Shown here piece by piece: positions 42,813-51,314 of a stretch of 64,000 nucleotides of DNA. Position 1 is the first letter of the stretch. Each line of letters begins with the position of its first letter. Below the pieces are notes generated by a model. That model did no database searches and was not told the origin of the DNA. It saw only the letters and a list, made by a program, of their open reading frames with translations. Source of the DNA: Streptomyces shenzhenensis (GTDB taxonomy: Bacteria; Actinomycetota; Actinomycetes; Streptomycetales; Streptomycetaceae); NCBI RefSeq assembly GCF_003688995.1, contig NZ_PENI01000026.1:1-64000 (forward strand). The letters are read 5' to 3'. The position numbers and the translations under genes were made by a program.

Positions 42813-43046
42813 ATGGCGAAATGCGAAGTTTGCGGCAATGAATACGGAATGACATTCGAGGTGCACGCCCAGGGCGCGGTCCATGTCTTCGACTGCTTCT
42901 CCTGCGCGATCCACCGCATGGCCCCGGTCTGCGAGCACTGCCAGGTCTCGATCATCGGCCAGGGCGTGGAGGCCGACGGCCAGTGGTACTGCGGCGCCCA
43001 CTGCGCCCGCTCCGCGGGGAAGACGGGGATCGTGGACCGGGTGTGA
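42813..43046 (+). CDS. Small cysteine-rich protein with four CxxC-type pairs
   Basis: This 77-aa protein has CEVCGNEYG, FDCFSCAIH, CEHCQVSIIG and CGAHCARS, four paired-Cys knuckles that could bind two zinc ions (LIM/GATA-like spacing). No DNA-binding helix is obvious. Homologues in Streptomyces are uncharacterised. The ATG at 42813 is the only sensible start. It is followed by the SURF1 gene after 49 nt. Confidence 0.85.
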   Translation: MAKCEVCGNEYGMTFEVHAQGAVHVFDCFSCAIHRMAPVCEHCQVSIIGQGVEADGQWYCGAHCARSAGKTGIVDRV

Positions 43047-43095
43047 ACCGGTACCCGACTGAATGCACCCGACGCCGGAGTTGTACGGTCGACTG

Positions 43096-43887
43096 GTGTA
43101 CCGCTTCCTGTTGACCCGGCAGTGGGTGATCCTCACCCTGATCACCCTGCTCCTGATCCCTGTGATGATCGAGCTGGGCTTCTGGCAGAAGCACCGGTAC
43201 GAGGAGCGCAGCGCCCGGAACCAGTTGGTCACCGACGCCCTGTCCGCCGAGCCCGTACCCGTGGAGCAGCTGACCTCGCCCGGACACAGGGTGACCCGCA
43301 CGGAGCGCTACCACAGCGTCACCGCGACCGGCACCTTCGACACCGGCCACGAGGTCGTGGTCCGCCGCCGCGTCAACTCCGACGACGAGGTCGGCTTCCA
43401 TGTCCTCACCCCGTTCGTACTGGGCGACGGCAAGGTGCTGCTGGTCAACCGCGGCTGGATCCCGGCGACCGGGTCCCAGACCGCCTTCCCGAAGGTCCCC
43501 GAGCCGCCCGCGGGCCGCACCACCATCACGGGGCGACTGAAGGCCGACGAGACGACCGCGGCGAGCGGCATCAAGAACGTCGAGGGGCTGCCGGACCGCC
43601 AGATCATGCTGATCAACAGCGCGGAGGAGGCGCGGCGGCTCGGCACCGACGTGCTCGGCGGCTACGTCGAGCAGACGGCCCCCGAACCGAAGGGCGACAC
43701 CCCGCAGCAGATCTCCGACCCGGGCAAGGAAGACGCCCCGCTGAACTACGCGTACATGGTCCAGTGGTGGCTGTTCGCCGCCGCGGTCCCGGTCGGCTGG
43801 GTCGTCCTGGCCCGCCGGGAGGCGCGGGAGCGGGCCAGGACGGCGGACGGCGAGTCGACACCGCGGGCGGAGCCGGCCGCCGTGTGA
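43096..43887 (+). CDS. SURF1-family protein, cytochrome oxidase assembly
   Basis: This 263-aa protein has an N-terminal helix (QWVILTLITLLLIPVMIELG), the SURF1 core with ATGTFDTGHEVVVRRR, VLTPFVLGDGKVLLVNRGW and GRLKADET, and a C-terminal helix (VQWWLFAAAVPVGWVVLARR). SURF1 helps assemble haem-copper oxidase. I chose the GTG at 43096 because TACGGT (43084-43089) ends 6 nt upstream, a leaderless signature, and the protein then starts VYRFLLTRQW as in relatives. An ATG at 43063 is possible. Confidence 0.9.
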   Translation: MYRFLLTRQWVILTLITLLLIPVMIELGFWQKHRYEERSARNQLVTDALSAEPVPVEQLTSPGHRVTRTERYHSVTATGTFDTGHEVVVRRRVNSDDEVGFHVLTPFVLGDGKVLLVNRGWIPATGSQTAFPKVPEPPAGRTTITGRLKADETTAASGIKNVEGLPDRQIMLINSAEEARRLGTDVLGGYVEQTAPEPKGDTPQQISDPGKEDAPLNYAYMVQWWLFAAAVPVGWVVLARREARERARTADGESTPRAEPAAV

Positions 43888-43957
43888 CCGCCGGGCGCAT
43901 CACCCGCCCGGCCGCGCCCCGGATTGCCCCGTCGGCGCACCGGGAACCCGGATTCCC

Positions 43958-45742
43958 GTGCACCCCCGCATCGAGGACTACGCCCTCATCGGCGATGAAC
44001 AGACCGCTGCCCTGGTCGGCAAGGACGGCTCGATCGACTGGCTGTGCCTGCCCCGCTTCGACTCCGGCGCCTGCTTCGCCAGGCTCCTGGGCGACGAGGA
44101 GAACGGGCACTGGAGGATCGCGCCCGTGGGCGCGGACAGGTGCACCCGCCGCGGCTACCGCCCCGACACGCTGGTCCTCGACACCGAGTGGGACACCCCG
44201 CAGGGGACGGTCCGGGTCACCGACCTGATGCCGCAGCGCGACCGCGCCCCCGATCTGATCCGGATCGTGGAGGGCGTCAGCGGGCGCGTCACCGTGCACA
44301 GCGCGCTCCGCCTCCGCTTCGACTACGGCTCGATCATCCCGTGGATGCGCCGCTCCGGCGGCCACCGCGTCGCCGTCGCCGGACCGGACTCGGTGTGGCT
44401 GCGCAGCGAGCCCGAGGTGCGGACCTGGGGCAAGGACTTCGGCACGCACTCCGAGTTCACCGTCGCGGAGGGCGAGAGGGTCGCCTTCGTTTTCACCTGG
44501 CACCCCTCGCACGAGCCGCGGCCCGGCCTGGTCGACCCGTACGAGGCGCTCGGCTCCAGCGTCCGGGACTGGCGGCGCTGGGCGGCCCGGTGCCGTTACG
44601 ACGGCCCGTACCGGGACGCCGTCGTACGCTCCCTGATCACCCTCAAGGCGCTCACCTACCGGCCGACCGGCGGCATCGTCGCCGCGGCCACCACGTCGCT
44701 GCCCGAGGAACTGGGCGGCGTGCGCAACTGGGACTACCGCTACTGCTGGCTGCGTGACTCCACCCTCACCCTCGGCGCCCTGCTGTCCGCGGGCTACCAC
44801 AGGGAGGCCGAGGCCTGGCGCGACTGGCTGCTGCGCGCGGTCGCGGGCGACCCGGCGGACCTGCAGATCATGTACGGCGTGGCCGGTGAGCGGCGGCTGC
44901 CCGAGTTCGAACTGCCGTGGCTGGCCGGCTTCGCCGATTCGGCGCCGGTGCGGATCGGCAACGGCGCCGTCAGCCAGTTGCAGCTCGACGTGTACGGCGA
45001 GGTCCTGGACTCGCTGTGGCTGGCCCGGCGTTCCGGGCTGTCGCCGAAGCCGCACATGTGGTCGATGCAGAACATCCTGCTTGAATGGCTGCGCACCCAC
45101 TGGCAGCAGCCGGACGAGGGGCTGTGGGAGGTGCGCGGCGGGCGCCGGCACTTCGTGCACTCGAAGGTGATGGTGTGGGTGGCCGCCGACCGGGCGGTGC
45201 GCACGCTGGAGGAGTACCCCGAGCTCCCCGGGGACATGGCGGGCTGGCGGAAGCTGCGGGACGCGGTGCACCGCGAGGTGTGCGAGAAGGGCTACGACCC
45301 GGACCGGAACACCTTCACCCAGTACTACGGCTCGCGGGAGCTGGACGCCGCCCTGCTGCTCATCCCCCGCGTCGGGTTCCTGCCGCCGGACGACCCGAGG
45401 GTGATCGGCACGGTGGACGCGGTCCGCGCGGAGCTGGGGCACGACGGCTTCGTTCGGCGCTATGCCGGCTCCGGCACCGGCATCGACGGGCTGCCGGGCG
45501 GCGAGGGCGTCTTTCTGGCCTGCTCGTTCTGGCTCGCGGACGCGCTGCATCTGACGGGCCGTGCCCAGGAGGCGCGGGAGCTGTTCGAGCGGCTGGTGGG
45601 ACTCGCCAACGACGTGGGGCTGCTGTCCGAGGAGTACGACCCGGTGGCCGGGCGCCAGCTGGGCAACTTCCCGCAGGCGTTCAGCCATATCGCTCTGGTG
45701 AACACCGCCCTCGTACAGCTCGGGGGCGGCGGGGCAGGATAG
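43958..45742 (+). CDS. Glycoside hydrolase family 15 (trehalase/glucoamylase-type)
   Basis: This 594-aa cytosolic enzyme has the N-terminal domain HPRIEDYALIGDEQTAALVG (DGSIDWLCLPRFDS) and an (alpha/alpha)6 barrel with the hallmark NWDYRYCWLRDSTLTLGALL. The catalytic-acid region is near YEVLDSLWLAR, and the C-terminus is FPQAFSHIALVNTA. Mycobacterial relatives are trehalases, so trehalose is the likely substrate. The GTG at 43958 starts 70 nt after SURF1. The SDR gene follows by 5 nt. Confidence 0.93.
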   Translation: MHPRIEDYALIGDEQTAALVGKDGSIDWLCLPRFDSGACFARLLGDEENGHWRIAPVGADRCTRRGYRPDTLVLDTEWDTPQGTVRVTDLMPQRDRAPDLIRIVEGVSGRVTVHSALRLRFDYGSIIPWMRRSGGHRVAVAGPDSVWLRSEPEVRTWGKDFGTHSEFTVAEGERVAFVFTWHPSHEPRPGLVDPYEALGSSVRDWRRWAARCRYDGPYRDAVVRSLITLKALTYRPTGGIVAAATTSLPEELGGVRNWDYRYCWLRDSTLTLGALLSAGYHREAEAWRDWLLRAVAGDPADLQIMYGVAGERRLPEFELPWLAGFADSAPVRIGNGAVSQLQLDVYGEVLDSLWLARRSGLSPKPHMWSMQNILLEWLRTHWQQPDEGLWEVRGGRRHFVHSKVMVWVAADRAVRTLEEYPELPGDMAGWRKLRDAVHREVCEKGYDPDRNTFTQYYGSRELDAALLLIPRVGFLPPDDPRVIGTVDAVRAELGHDGFVRRYAGSGTGIDGLPGGEGVFLACSFWLADALHLTGRAQEARELFERLVGLANDVGLLSEEYDPVAGRQLGNFPQAFSHIALVNTALVQLGGGGAG

Positions 45743-45747
45743 GGGCC

Positions 45748-46503
45748 ATGGATCTTGGACTGAAGGACCGGGTGTACGTCGTCACGGGGGCCACGCGCGG
45801 CCTTGGCAACGCCGCCGCGCGCGAACTGGTCGCCGACGGGGCGAAGGTGGTCATCACGGGGCGGGACGGGCAGCGGGTCGCCGACGCGGCGGCCGAGCTG
45901 GGCGGCGACGCGGTCGGGGTCGCCGTGGACAACGCCGACCCGGACGCCGCCGCGCGGCTGATCGCGACCGCCCGCGAGCGGTTCGGCGGCTTCGACGGCG
46001 TGCTCATCAGCGTCGGCGGGCCGCCGCCGGGGTTCGTCGCGGACAACACGGACGAACAGTGGCGGGCGGGGTTCGAAGCGGTGTTCCTGGGCGCGGTGCG
46101 GGTCGCTCGCGCGGCGGCCGCCGAGCTGTCGGAGGGCGGTGTCATCGGGTTCGTGCTGTCCGGGTCGGTGCACGAGCCGATCCCCGGGCTGACGGTCTCC
46201 AACGGGCTGCGGCCCGGGCTGGCCGGCTTCGCCAAGTCGATCGCGGACGAGCTGGGGCCGCGCGGGATCCGGGTCGTGGGGCTGCTGCCGTCCCGTATCG
46301 ACACGGACCGGGTGCGCGAGCTGGACGGGCTGTCCGCGGACCCGGCGGTCACCCGGGCGGCGAACGAGGCACGCATCCCGCTGCGCCGGTACGGCACGCC
46401 GGCGGAGTTCGGCCGGGTGGCCGCGTTCGTCCTGTCCCCGGCCGCCTCCTACCTGACCGGCATCATGATCCCGGTCGACGGCGGAATGCGCCACGGCTTC
46501 TGA
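45748..46503 (+). CDS. Atypical SDR-family protein lacking the Tyr-Lys pair
   Basis: This 251-aa Rossmann protein has TGATRGLGNAAA (cofactor loop intact) and C-terminal GIMIPVDGGM typical of SDRs. The NAG region reads ISVGG (87-91). The catalytic Tyr and Lys positions are S151 and R155 (SNGLR) after the Ser at 138, so classical reductase chemistry is unlikely. It may use another residue, bind cofactor only, or act on an acyl-type substrate. It is co-directional with the GH15 gene, 5 nt downstream, probably one operon. Confidence 0.85.
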   Translation: MDLGLKDRVYVVTGATRGLGNAAARELVADGAKVVITGRDGQRVADAAAELGGDAVGVAVDNADPDAAARLIATARERFGGFDGVLISVGGPPPGFVADNTDEQWRAGFEAVFLGAVRVARAAAAELSEGGVIGFVLSGSVHEPIPGLTVSNGLRPGLAGFAKSIADELGPRGIRVVGLLPSRIDTDRVRELDGLSADPAVTRAANEARIPLRRYGTPAEFGRVAAFVLSPAASYLTGIMIPVDGGMRHGF

Positions 46504-46537
46504 CCCCACAACACCGACGCCGAGCGAGCCCCGGCCG

Positions 46538-47116
46538 TCAAGTCACTCGCTCCGCGCGGTGCTTGACCGCGCGTAGGCGTACTTCCGCCGGCAGCGCTGA
46601 CAGGCCCGCGGAGTCGCGGGCGCGGGCCAGGGACTCGTCGGCGAGCTGTCGCAGGGCCGTGCCGGGGTTGACGTCCGCTTCCAGCTGGAGCCAGATCCGG
46701 GCCCCGGGGGCGGTGCGGCGGCCGGTCAGCGTCGCCTGGGCGTGGGCCACCCCGTCCAGCCGGGCCGCGTCGTCGACGAGCACGGTCTCCAGGGCCCGGC
46801 CGCGCAGCAGCGCACCCGCGCCGTCGCCCGTGTCGACGAGCACCTCGGCCAGCCGACGGCGACGCAGCACCGCGGTCAGCCACCACAGCGCGAGCAGGAC
46901 GAGGACGGCGAGCCCGGCGATGACCGCGGGCCACCACCAGCCGGCGTGCTGCCACCGGGTCCGCCGGGCGTCGCTGAGCAGCACGTCGTGCGGCCCGCCG
47001 TGGATCCACCAGGACGGCGGCCGGACGCCCAGGCCCACGGCCAGCACCGGGCCGCCGAGGGCGACCAGCAGCAGCCCGATGATCCCGATCAGCACTCGGT
47101 TGACGATCCGGAGCAC
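46538..47116 (-). CDS. amaP: AmaP-like membrane anchor of Asp23
   Basis: This 192-aa protein has two helices near the N-terminus (IGIIGLLLVALGGPVLAVGL and WWPAVIAGLAVLVLLALWWL) and a soluble C-terminal domain. Its position at the end of an Asp23 operon, and the shape, match alkaline-shock membrane anchor AmaP-type proteins that tether Asp23 to the membrane. The GTG at 47114-47116 lies just after the stop of the previous gene. Confidence 0.75.
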   Translation of the reverse strand: MLRIVNRVLIGIIGLLLVALGGPVLAVGLGVRPPSWWIHGGPHDVLLSDARRTRWQHAGWWWPAVIAGLAVLVLLALWWLTAVLRRRRLAEVLVDTGDGAGALLRGRALETVLVDDAARLDGVAHAQATLTGRRTAPGARIWLQLEADVNPGTALRQLADESLARARDSAGLSALPAEVRLRAVKHRAERVT

Positions 47117-47120
47117 CGCG

Positions 47121-47783
47121 TCACCCCCTCCGTCCGGGCCGGGCCACATGCACCGACAGGGCGGGCGGCCGGACCAGGCCCAGTCCCCGGACCGCCGCGG
47201 CGAGCGTGAGGTCCAGGTCGGCGCGTACCTCGTCGAGTTCACGGAAGTGCGCGACGGCCCGGACGTCGGCCTTCCGGCGCCGCATCCGCACCCGTACCGA
47301 CCGCACGCCCGAGACCTCCATGGCCCGGTCGCGCAGCACCTGGGCGGCGGCGGCCCGCTGCAGCCCGGCCCGGACATCGGGGTGGCTGCGCCGCATCGGC
47401 AGCAGGTTCCGCAGGCCCGGCGTGACGGCGAGCGCGATCAGCCACAGGCCGAGGAGGGTGGCGACACCGGCGCCGGCCAGCACCCAGATGTCGTCGAGGG
47501 GCCGCTGCGCGAGCTGGTGGGCCAGTGCGCGGCGCCAGTGCATCGCGGGCTGGTGGACCCGTACGGCGGCGATGTCGTACAGGAAGACACCCGCGCCGAG
47601 CACGAGCAGCAGCGCGACGATGCCGGCGGGCACCCGGCGCACGGACCAGAACCGGCCGTCCCGGCCGTTTGGGCCCGGCGCGGCGGGCGGTGGATCGTAG
47701 TCCGCGGCCGAGGCGGACTGATCGAGTGCCGGGCCGGCCGACTTCTCGACGACCCCGGTCTCCGCGCCCTGGGGCTCACTCAT
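47121..47783 (-). CDS. DUF6286-type membrane protein of the Asp23 operon
   Basis: This 220-aa protein has an Ala/Pro-rich cytoplasmic N-terminus, two helices (VPAGIVALLLVLGAGVFLYD and IWVLAGAGVATLLGLWLIAL) and an Arg-rich C-terminal segment with an Asp23-like strand pattern (GVRSVRVRMRRRKADVRAVA). The family name is from memory. Its ATG overlaps the stop of the previous gene by 4 nt (47780-47783). Confidence 0.75.
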   Translation of the reverse strand: MSEPQGAETGVVEKSAGPALDQSASAADYDPPPAAPGPNGRDGRFWSVRRVPAGIVALLLVLGAGVFLYDIAAVRVHQPAMHWRRALAHQLAQRPLDDIWVLAGAGVATLLGLWLIALAVTPGLRNLLPMRRSHPDVRAGLQRAAAAQVLRDRAMEVSGVRSVRVRMRRRKADVRAVAHFRELDEVRADLDLTLAAAVRGLGLVRPPALSVHVARPGRRG

Positions 47784-48223
47784 CGCGTCCTCCCGTCCGC
47801 GCCGTGCCCCGGTGCCGGATGCAGCCGCTCGACCTCCACGGCGACCTCCGGCACCTCCATGTCCACCAACGCGCCTACCCGCTCGGCCACATGACGACGC
47901 ACGGCCGCGCACCGGGCGCCGATGTCGGTCGGGTAGTCGAGTTCGAGATGGACGCGGACCCGGGCCGAGGCGGTGGCGGTGCCCCTGGTCCTGGCGGACT
48001 CGACGACCGGGGGGCGCACGACGACGGTCGCGTGCGGGGGCGCGGCGTCCTTCGGGAGCCGGCCGACGGCCTCCCGCGCGGCCTGCGCGGCGATCTTCGC
48101 GACGACCCGGTCGGCGATCCGGGTGGCGCCGCGCTCGCCGGGCACGACGCCGGTCACGGGACCGCGCGCCGCGTCGGCCCCTGCGCTCACCGGCTCGCCC
48201 ACGGCACCGCTCACCGTCGTCAT
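47780..48223 (-). CDS. Asp23/Gls24-like protein
   Basis: This 147-aa Asp23-type domain (about 35-140: ATRIADRVVAKIAAQAARE, VHLELDYPTDIGARCAAVRR, HVAERVGALVDMEVPEVAVE) has a variable N-terminal tail. Asp23/Gls24 proteins are abundant envelope-stress proteins. It overlaps neighbours on both sides by 4 nt, so it belongs to one tightly coupled operon. Confidence 0.82.
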   Translation of the reverse strand: MTTVSGAVGEPVSAGADAARGPVTGVVPGERGATRIADRVVAKIAAQAAREAVGRLPKDAAPPHATVVVRPPVVESARTRGTATASARVRVHLELDYPTDIGARCAAVRRHVAERVGALVDMEVPEVAVEVERLHPAPGHGADGRTR

Positions 48224-48414
48224 CGGCGCCGTTCGCCCTTGTCGTCACGGGTCCTGAAGAAGTCACCCGGTTCCAGGTCGCCCTCCAGGAACCGGCCGAC
48301 CACGAACCCGATCGCCCCCAGGGCCGCCACCAGCAGGAACGCACCGAATCCGCCGAAGTACCCGGCGAAGCCCAGCGCCATCCCGGCGATCATGCCGACC
48401 ACGGCCATGCTCAT
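48220..48414 (-). CDS. Small two-helix membrane protein of the Asp23 operon
   Basis: This 64-aa protein has Gly-rich helices (AVVGMIAGMALGFAGYFGGF and GAFLLVAALGAIGFVVGRFL) and a charged tail. It resembles DUF2273-type proteins found with Asp23. It is overlapped by the next gene (4 nt). Confidence 0.75.
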   Translation of the reverse strand: MSMAVVGMIAGMALGFAGYFGGFGAFLLVAALGAIGFVVGRFLEGDLEPGDFFRTRDDKGERRR

Positions 48415-48464
48415 GCCGCCCTCCTCCGCTCCAACAACCGCGTGGTCCCGTCACCGCCCGAGCG

Positions 48465-48950
48465 TCACTGGATCCGCGGCTCCGGCTCCTCTTCTTCTTC
48501 CTCCGGGAGCTTGACATCACTCACCGCGATATTGACCTCGACCACCTCGAGGCCGGTCATCCGCTCCACGGCGGCGATCACGTTCTCCCGGACGTCCCGG
48601 GCCACGTCGCCGATGGACACGCCGTAGTCCACGACGATCTCCAGGTCGAGCGCGGTCTGCACCTCGCCGACCTCGGCCTTCACCCCGCGGGTCACCGACT
48701 TCGAACCGCCCGGCACCCGGTCGCGGACGGCGCCGAAGGTCCGGCTCAGCCCGCTCCCCATCGCGTGCACGCCCAGCACGTCCCGCGCGGCGAGCCCGGC
48801 GATCTTCTCCACGACGCCGTCCGCGATGGTGGTCCGGCCGCGGGTCGCCGGGTCCCCGCCGCCCCGTTTGGTGGCCTTGCGGGTCTGCACCGGTGTCTCG
48901 TTCTCGTCCTCTGAGCCCGTCGTCCGGTTCTGCTCCGTCGTGTCGCTCAT
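48465..48950 (-). CDS. Asp23/Gls24 family envelope stress response protein
   Basis: This 161-aa full Asp23-type protein has a Thr/Glu/Asp-rich N-terminus, the core GRTTIADGVVEKIAGLAARD, VGEVQTALDLEIVVDYGVSI, DVARDVRENVIAAVERMTGL and a Glu-rich tail. It is the first gene of a five-gene operon (with 48220, 47780, 47121 and 46538) and probably the main structural protein. A divergent gene starts about 87 nt away. Confidence 0.92.
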   Translation of the reverse strand: MSDTTEQNRTTGSEDENETPVQTRKATKRGGGDPATRGRTTIADGVVEKIAGLAARDVLGVHAMGSGLSRTFGAVRDRVPGGSKSVTRGVKAEVGEVQTALDLEIVVDYGVSIGDVARDVRENVIAAVERMTGLEVVEVNIAVSDVKLPEEEEEEPEPRIQ

Positions 48951-49037
48951 CACCGTGCGTCCCTTCCGGTCGTCGTCCTTCGACCACGGTATGTGCGGTG
49001 ACCGGATCGTGCGCCGGGAATGGGGCAGGCTGAAGGA

Positions 49038-49763
49038 ATGACAGCGGAGGATCCATGGGCCCGGGCGGTACGGCAACAGGTGGGGCTCGGCAGGCTGCTG
49101 CCGCTCGGCGGCGCGCGGGACGGCGGCTGGATCACGGAGGCGGCGGCGCGGGCGGTGCTGCGGCGCGCGGCGGCGGAGGTGCCGGGGGTGCGCCTGGGGG
49201 CGCTGCGGATCACGCTCGCCGATCCGGACGAGGTGGCCGAGCCCGCCGTACCGCCGCCGCCGAGCGCGTTGCCGCCGGGGCCGCTGCGGGTGGCGGCGGA
49301 CTTCGCGGCGACGGCCGCCGCGCCGCTGCCGGAGGCGGCGTCCCGGCTCCGGCTGGCGCTGTCCACGGCCGCTGACCGGCGGCTCGGGCTGACGGTCAGG
49401 GACGTGGACCTGCGGGTCACCGAGCTGCTGGACGGGCCGGCGGAACCTACGAAGGCGCGGATGCCGCAGCCGCCCCTGGCCCGGGAGGGCACGGACCCCG
49501 ACGAGATCCGCGCGGCGACGGCGGCCCGGTCCGTGCCGGGCGTGGTCCGGCTGACCGGCGGCCTGGGCGGTCGGGGCCGGGGCGTGCACTGCGACGAACG
49601 GCGGGACGGGTCCGCCGCGTTGCCGCACCGGCATGTCCGGGTGGAGCTGGCGGTGGCCGAGGGCCACCGGCCGCGGGACGTGGTCCGTCAGGTGCGTACG
49701 GCGGTGGCGGCGGCGCTGGAGGGGCGTCCGACGGTGGCGGTGCTGGTCACCGCGGTGGGCTGA
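49038..49763 (+). CDS. Conserved protein divergent to the Asp23 operon
   Basis: This 241-aa soluble protein of Ala/Arg/Leu-rich composition has a C-terminal section (about 180-241: HRHVRVELAVAEGHRPRDVV, RQVRTAVAAALEGRPTVAVL) that alternates like an Asp23 domain. An N-terminal section (WITEAAARAVLRRAAAEVPG) repeats the pattern weakly. It may be a diverged double Asp23-like protein. Its position suggests a link with the operon. CAGGCT (49027-49032) 5 nt before the ATG may be a leaderless -10; an ATG at 49020 is also possible. Confidence 0.65.
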   Translation: MTAEDPWARAVRQQVGLGRLLPLGGARDGGWITEAAARAVLRRAAAEVPGVRLGALRITLADPDEVAEPAVPPPPSALPPGPLRVAADFAATAAAPLPEAASRLRLALSTAADRRLGLTVRDVDLRVTELLDGPAEPTKARMPQPPLAREGTDPDEIRAATAARSVPGVVRLTGGLGGRGRGVHCDERRDGSAALPHRHVRVELAVAEGHRPRDVVRQVRTAVAAALEGRPTVAVLVTAVG

Positions 49764-49791
49764 GCGCCGTCCCGCCGGGCCGGTGCGCGCC

Positions 49792-50595
49792 TCACTCGCC
49801 GACGCCGGCCAGATCCCGCAGCCGACGCGCCTGGGCGGCCCGTTCGGCGGCGCACTGCTCCTCGTAGCCGCGTGCGCCCGCCCCGCGCAGCAGGGCCTTG
49901 GTCTCCACCACGGCGTCGCGTGGCGCGGCCAGGAGCGCCCCGGCCAGGTCGCGTACGGCGGCGTCGAGTTCGCCGACGGGCACCGCGAGGTTGGCGAGCC
50001 CGCAGCTCACCGCCTCCTCGGCGCCGACGAACCGTCCGGTCACGCAGATCTCCAGCGCGCGGGCGTATCCGACCAGTTCGACCAGCGGGTGGGTGCCCGT
50101 CAGGTCGGGCACGATCCCGAGGCTGGTCTCGCGCATCGCGAACTGCACGTCGTCGGCGACGACGCGCAGGTCACAGGCGAGGGCGAGCTGGAAGCCGGCA
50201 CCGATGGCATGCCCCTGTACGGCGGCGACGGAGACGAGGTCGTTCCGCCGCCACCAGGTGAATGCCTCTTGGAAGCCGGCGATGCTCGCGTCCAGTTCGG
50301 CGTCGTCGCGGCGTGCAAGATCGGTGAACGTCGGCTCGCCCGGAATGCCGTCCGGGGTGAACATCTGCCGGTCGAGCCCGGCGGAGAAGGACTTGCCCTC
50401 GCCGCGCAGCACGACGACCCGGACGGTGCCCGGCAGCGACCGCCCGGCCTCGGCCAACGCCCGCCACAGTGCGGGGCTCTGGGCGTTGCGCTTGGCCGGA
50501 CGGGTCAGGGTCACCGTGGCGAGCGTGTCGTCGACGGTGAGCCGTACGCCGTCCTTGTCGAGTGCGGGAGCGAGGTCCTGGTCGGGCGAAGCCAT
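49792..50595 (-). CDS. Enoyl-CoA hydratase/isomerase family protein
   Basis: This 267-aa crotonase-fold protein has LRGEGKSFSAGLDRQMF (oxyanion-hole Gly/Ala) and VAAVQGHAIGAGFQLALACD. The position of the family's second Glu reads as LGIVPDLTG, with Asp instead of Glu, so hydratase activity may be weak or altered. The substrate is unknown. The ATG at 50593-50595 follows GGAGG. No degradation genes are adjacent. Confidence 0.88.
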   Translation of the reverse strand: MASPDQDLAPALDKDGVRLTVDDTLATVTLTRPAKRNAQSPALWRALAEAGRSLPGTVRVVVLRGEGKSFSAGLDRQMFTPDGIPGEPTFTDLARRDDAELDASIAGFQEAFTWWRRNDLVSVAAVQGHAIGAGFQLALACDLRVVADDVQFAMRETSLGIVPDLTGTHPLVELVGYARALEICVTGRFVGAEEAVSCGLANLAVPVGELDAAVRDLAGALLAAPRDAVVETKALLRGAGARGYEEQCAAERAAQARRLRDLAGVGE

Positions 50596-50757
50596 GGGGC
50601 GCCTCCGATGAGTGCGGTCAACACGCAGTGCCGTACGGCATGCTAAGTGACTGCACAGTAACCACCCCGCCGGTCTGCGGTGCTCCCAGGCCCCTCTGGG
50701 GCACTGCGGGAGGACCGGCCGGGTGGCCACCGTCGAAGCCGATGGGCCGCTCGGTGG

Positions 50758-50979
50758 TCAGGACGATGCGGCCTTCTTGCCCCGGGTCGCTCCGCCACGC
50801 CCGCGCAGCGTTACACCCGACTCGCTGAGCATCCGGTGTACGAAGCCATACGAGCGGCCGGTCTCCTCGGCCAGCGCCCGAATGCTCGCACCGGAGTCGT
50901 ACTTCTTCTTCAGGTCTGCCGCGAGCTTGTCGCGCGCGGCGCCGGTCACCCGGCTGCCCTTCTTCAGAGTCTCGGCCAC
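50758..50979 (-). CDS. Small helix-turn-helix DNA-binding protein
   Basis: This 73-aa basic protein has one HTH (GASIRALAEETGRSYGFVHR, recognition helix SYGFVHRMLSES) followed by an Arg/Gly-rich tail (LRGRGGATRGKKAASS). The layout matches a conserved small actinobacterial HTH family of unknown target. The GTG at 50977-50979 follows GAGGAGG. Confidence 0.85.
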   Translation of the reverse strand: MAETLKKGSRVTGAARDKLAADLKKKYDSGASIRALAEETGRSYGFVHRMLSESGVTLRGRGGATRGKKAASS

Positions 50980-51179
50980 CCGTGCCTCCTCATGGGAAGT
51001 GCGCTCTGGTCCCCTCATGATCACCCCTCCCGGGCCCGATGGCCACCCATTCGGCAAGGTCCGTGAGACACGGTTTTGACGACAGGAGCACATCCCCACA
51101 AGTGGAATCACTGGTTCCGATGGGTGCCGTCGATACCGCCGAACGGATTCATTCGCGAAGCAGCAGGTCAGAGACGCAG

Positions 51180-51216
51180 CACGGCCGACCCCTTGTCGAC
51201 AAAGGGATCGGCCGTG
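51180..51216. terminator. 15-bp hairpin, possible terminator
   Basis: CACGGCCGACCCCTT (51180-51194) and AAGGGATCGGCCGTG (51202-51216) form a 15-bp stem with one mismatch and a 7-nt loop containing GTCGAC. It is about 100 nt downstream of the ABC-F stop on the minus strand. Confidence 0.55.
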
Positions 51217-51282
51217 AAATGGATGTAGGACACACCCGGATACGAGGAGATCTCACACAGATGATGGATCACCGATGGGCCG

Positions 51283-51307
51283 AATGATCCATAGCCTGTG
51301 GATCATT
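51283..51307 (-). terminator. Hairpin after the ABC-F gene
   Basis: AATGATCCA (51283-51291) and TGGATCATT (51299-51307), a perfect 9-bp stem, lie 8 nt after the ABC-F stop on the minus strand. It is unusually AT-rich here. Confidence 0.6.
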
Positions 51308-51314
51308 CTTTCGA

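Larger units (their letters stand above)
50980..51314. other. 335-nt intergenic region with two hairpins
   Basis: There is no credible gene; a short open frame on the plus strand (51039-51287) has no coding character. It holds the promoter of the HTH gene and two strong hairpins listed separately (51180-51216 and 51283-51307). Confidence 0.6.

Noticed and set aside
51039..51287. Plus-strand open frame in the ABC-F/HTH intergenic region
   Set aside because: No ribosome site, no conserved motif, and two hairpins cross it.
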